Origin: an uncultured Porphyromonadaceae bacterium
GTDB taxonomy: Bacteria > Bacteroidota > Bacteroidia > Bacteroidales > Muribaculaceae
Reading direction: 5' to 3'
NCBI GenBank assembly: GCA_905202215.1
Contig: CAJKRG010000084.1
Coordinates: 1-5,405, forward strand
DNA length: 5,405 nucleotides
The notes under the pieces are model-generated. The model saw only the letters and a program-made list of their open reading frames with translations, ran no database searches and was not told where the DNA came from. The translations under genes and the position numbers were made by a program. Below, one piece after another: positions 5,401-5,405 of the stretch; the first letter of the stretch is position 1, and every line of letters starts with the position of its first letter.

Positions 5401-5405
5401 AGTAA

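Noticed and set aside
1..5405. CRISPR array, tRNA, rRNA or insertion sequence
   Set aside because: No regularly spaced direct repeats, tRNA-like cloverleaf, rRNA sequence, transposase or terminal inverted repeats are seen. The tail repeats are too short and too few to be a CRISPR array.

Overview
The window reads as a chromosomal segment from a Bacteroidota gut-type bacterium (order Bacteroidales; a GC-rich lineage such as Muribaculaceae is my guess). The reasons are two sites matching the Bacteroidota -7 promoter box TAnnTTTG, the lack of strong Shine-Dalgarno sequences, and a gene order resembling the inositol-lipid cluster of Bacteroides thetaiotaomicron (BT_1526 to BT_1522, recalled and not checked). 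All genes I can support are on the + strand.

Left part (about 1-850): an AT-rich two-gene unit. A 50-residue protein beginning MARPIKETP is followed one base later by a GNAT acetyltransferase related in layout to TacT/AtaT-type toxins. The pair looks like a toxin-antitoxin-type module. Its base composition differs sharply from the rest of the window, which suggests a separate origin. A 114-base gap (846-959) holds a candidate promoter for what follows.

Right part (960-5306): six tightly packed, overlapping genes, almost certainly one operon. In order they are an ATP-grasp-fold protein of unknown substrate, a PgpA-type phosphatase, a GtrA-like four-helix membrane protein, a CDP-alcohol phosphatidyltransferase with features of phosphatidylinositol-phosphate (PIP) synthases, a PAP2/AUR1-like integral membrane enzyme, and a PlsC-type acyltransferase. 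The simplest combined reading is a pathway for phosphoinositol lipids. The CDP-alcohol transferase would make PIP-diacylglycerol from CDP-diacylglycerol and inositol phosphate. The PgpA-like enzyme would remove the phosphate to give PI. The PAP2 enzyme would move phosphoinositol onto (dihydro)ceramide, releasing diacylglycerol. The GtrA-like protein and the acyltransferase would handle transport and acyl-chain chemistry.

The most notable point is the first gene. In B. thetaiotaomicron, as I recall it, that position is held by myo-inositol-phosphate synthase. Here it is held by an ATP-grasp protein, and no inositol-phosphate synthase is in the window. Either the head-group precursor is made elsewhere, or it is supplied or modified differently.

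Tail (5307-5405): noncoding, with three GCTGAC copies, a T-run and two related hairpin-like units of the form GCNGCGTAGCNGC 19 bases apart, cut by the window edge.
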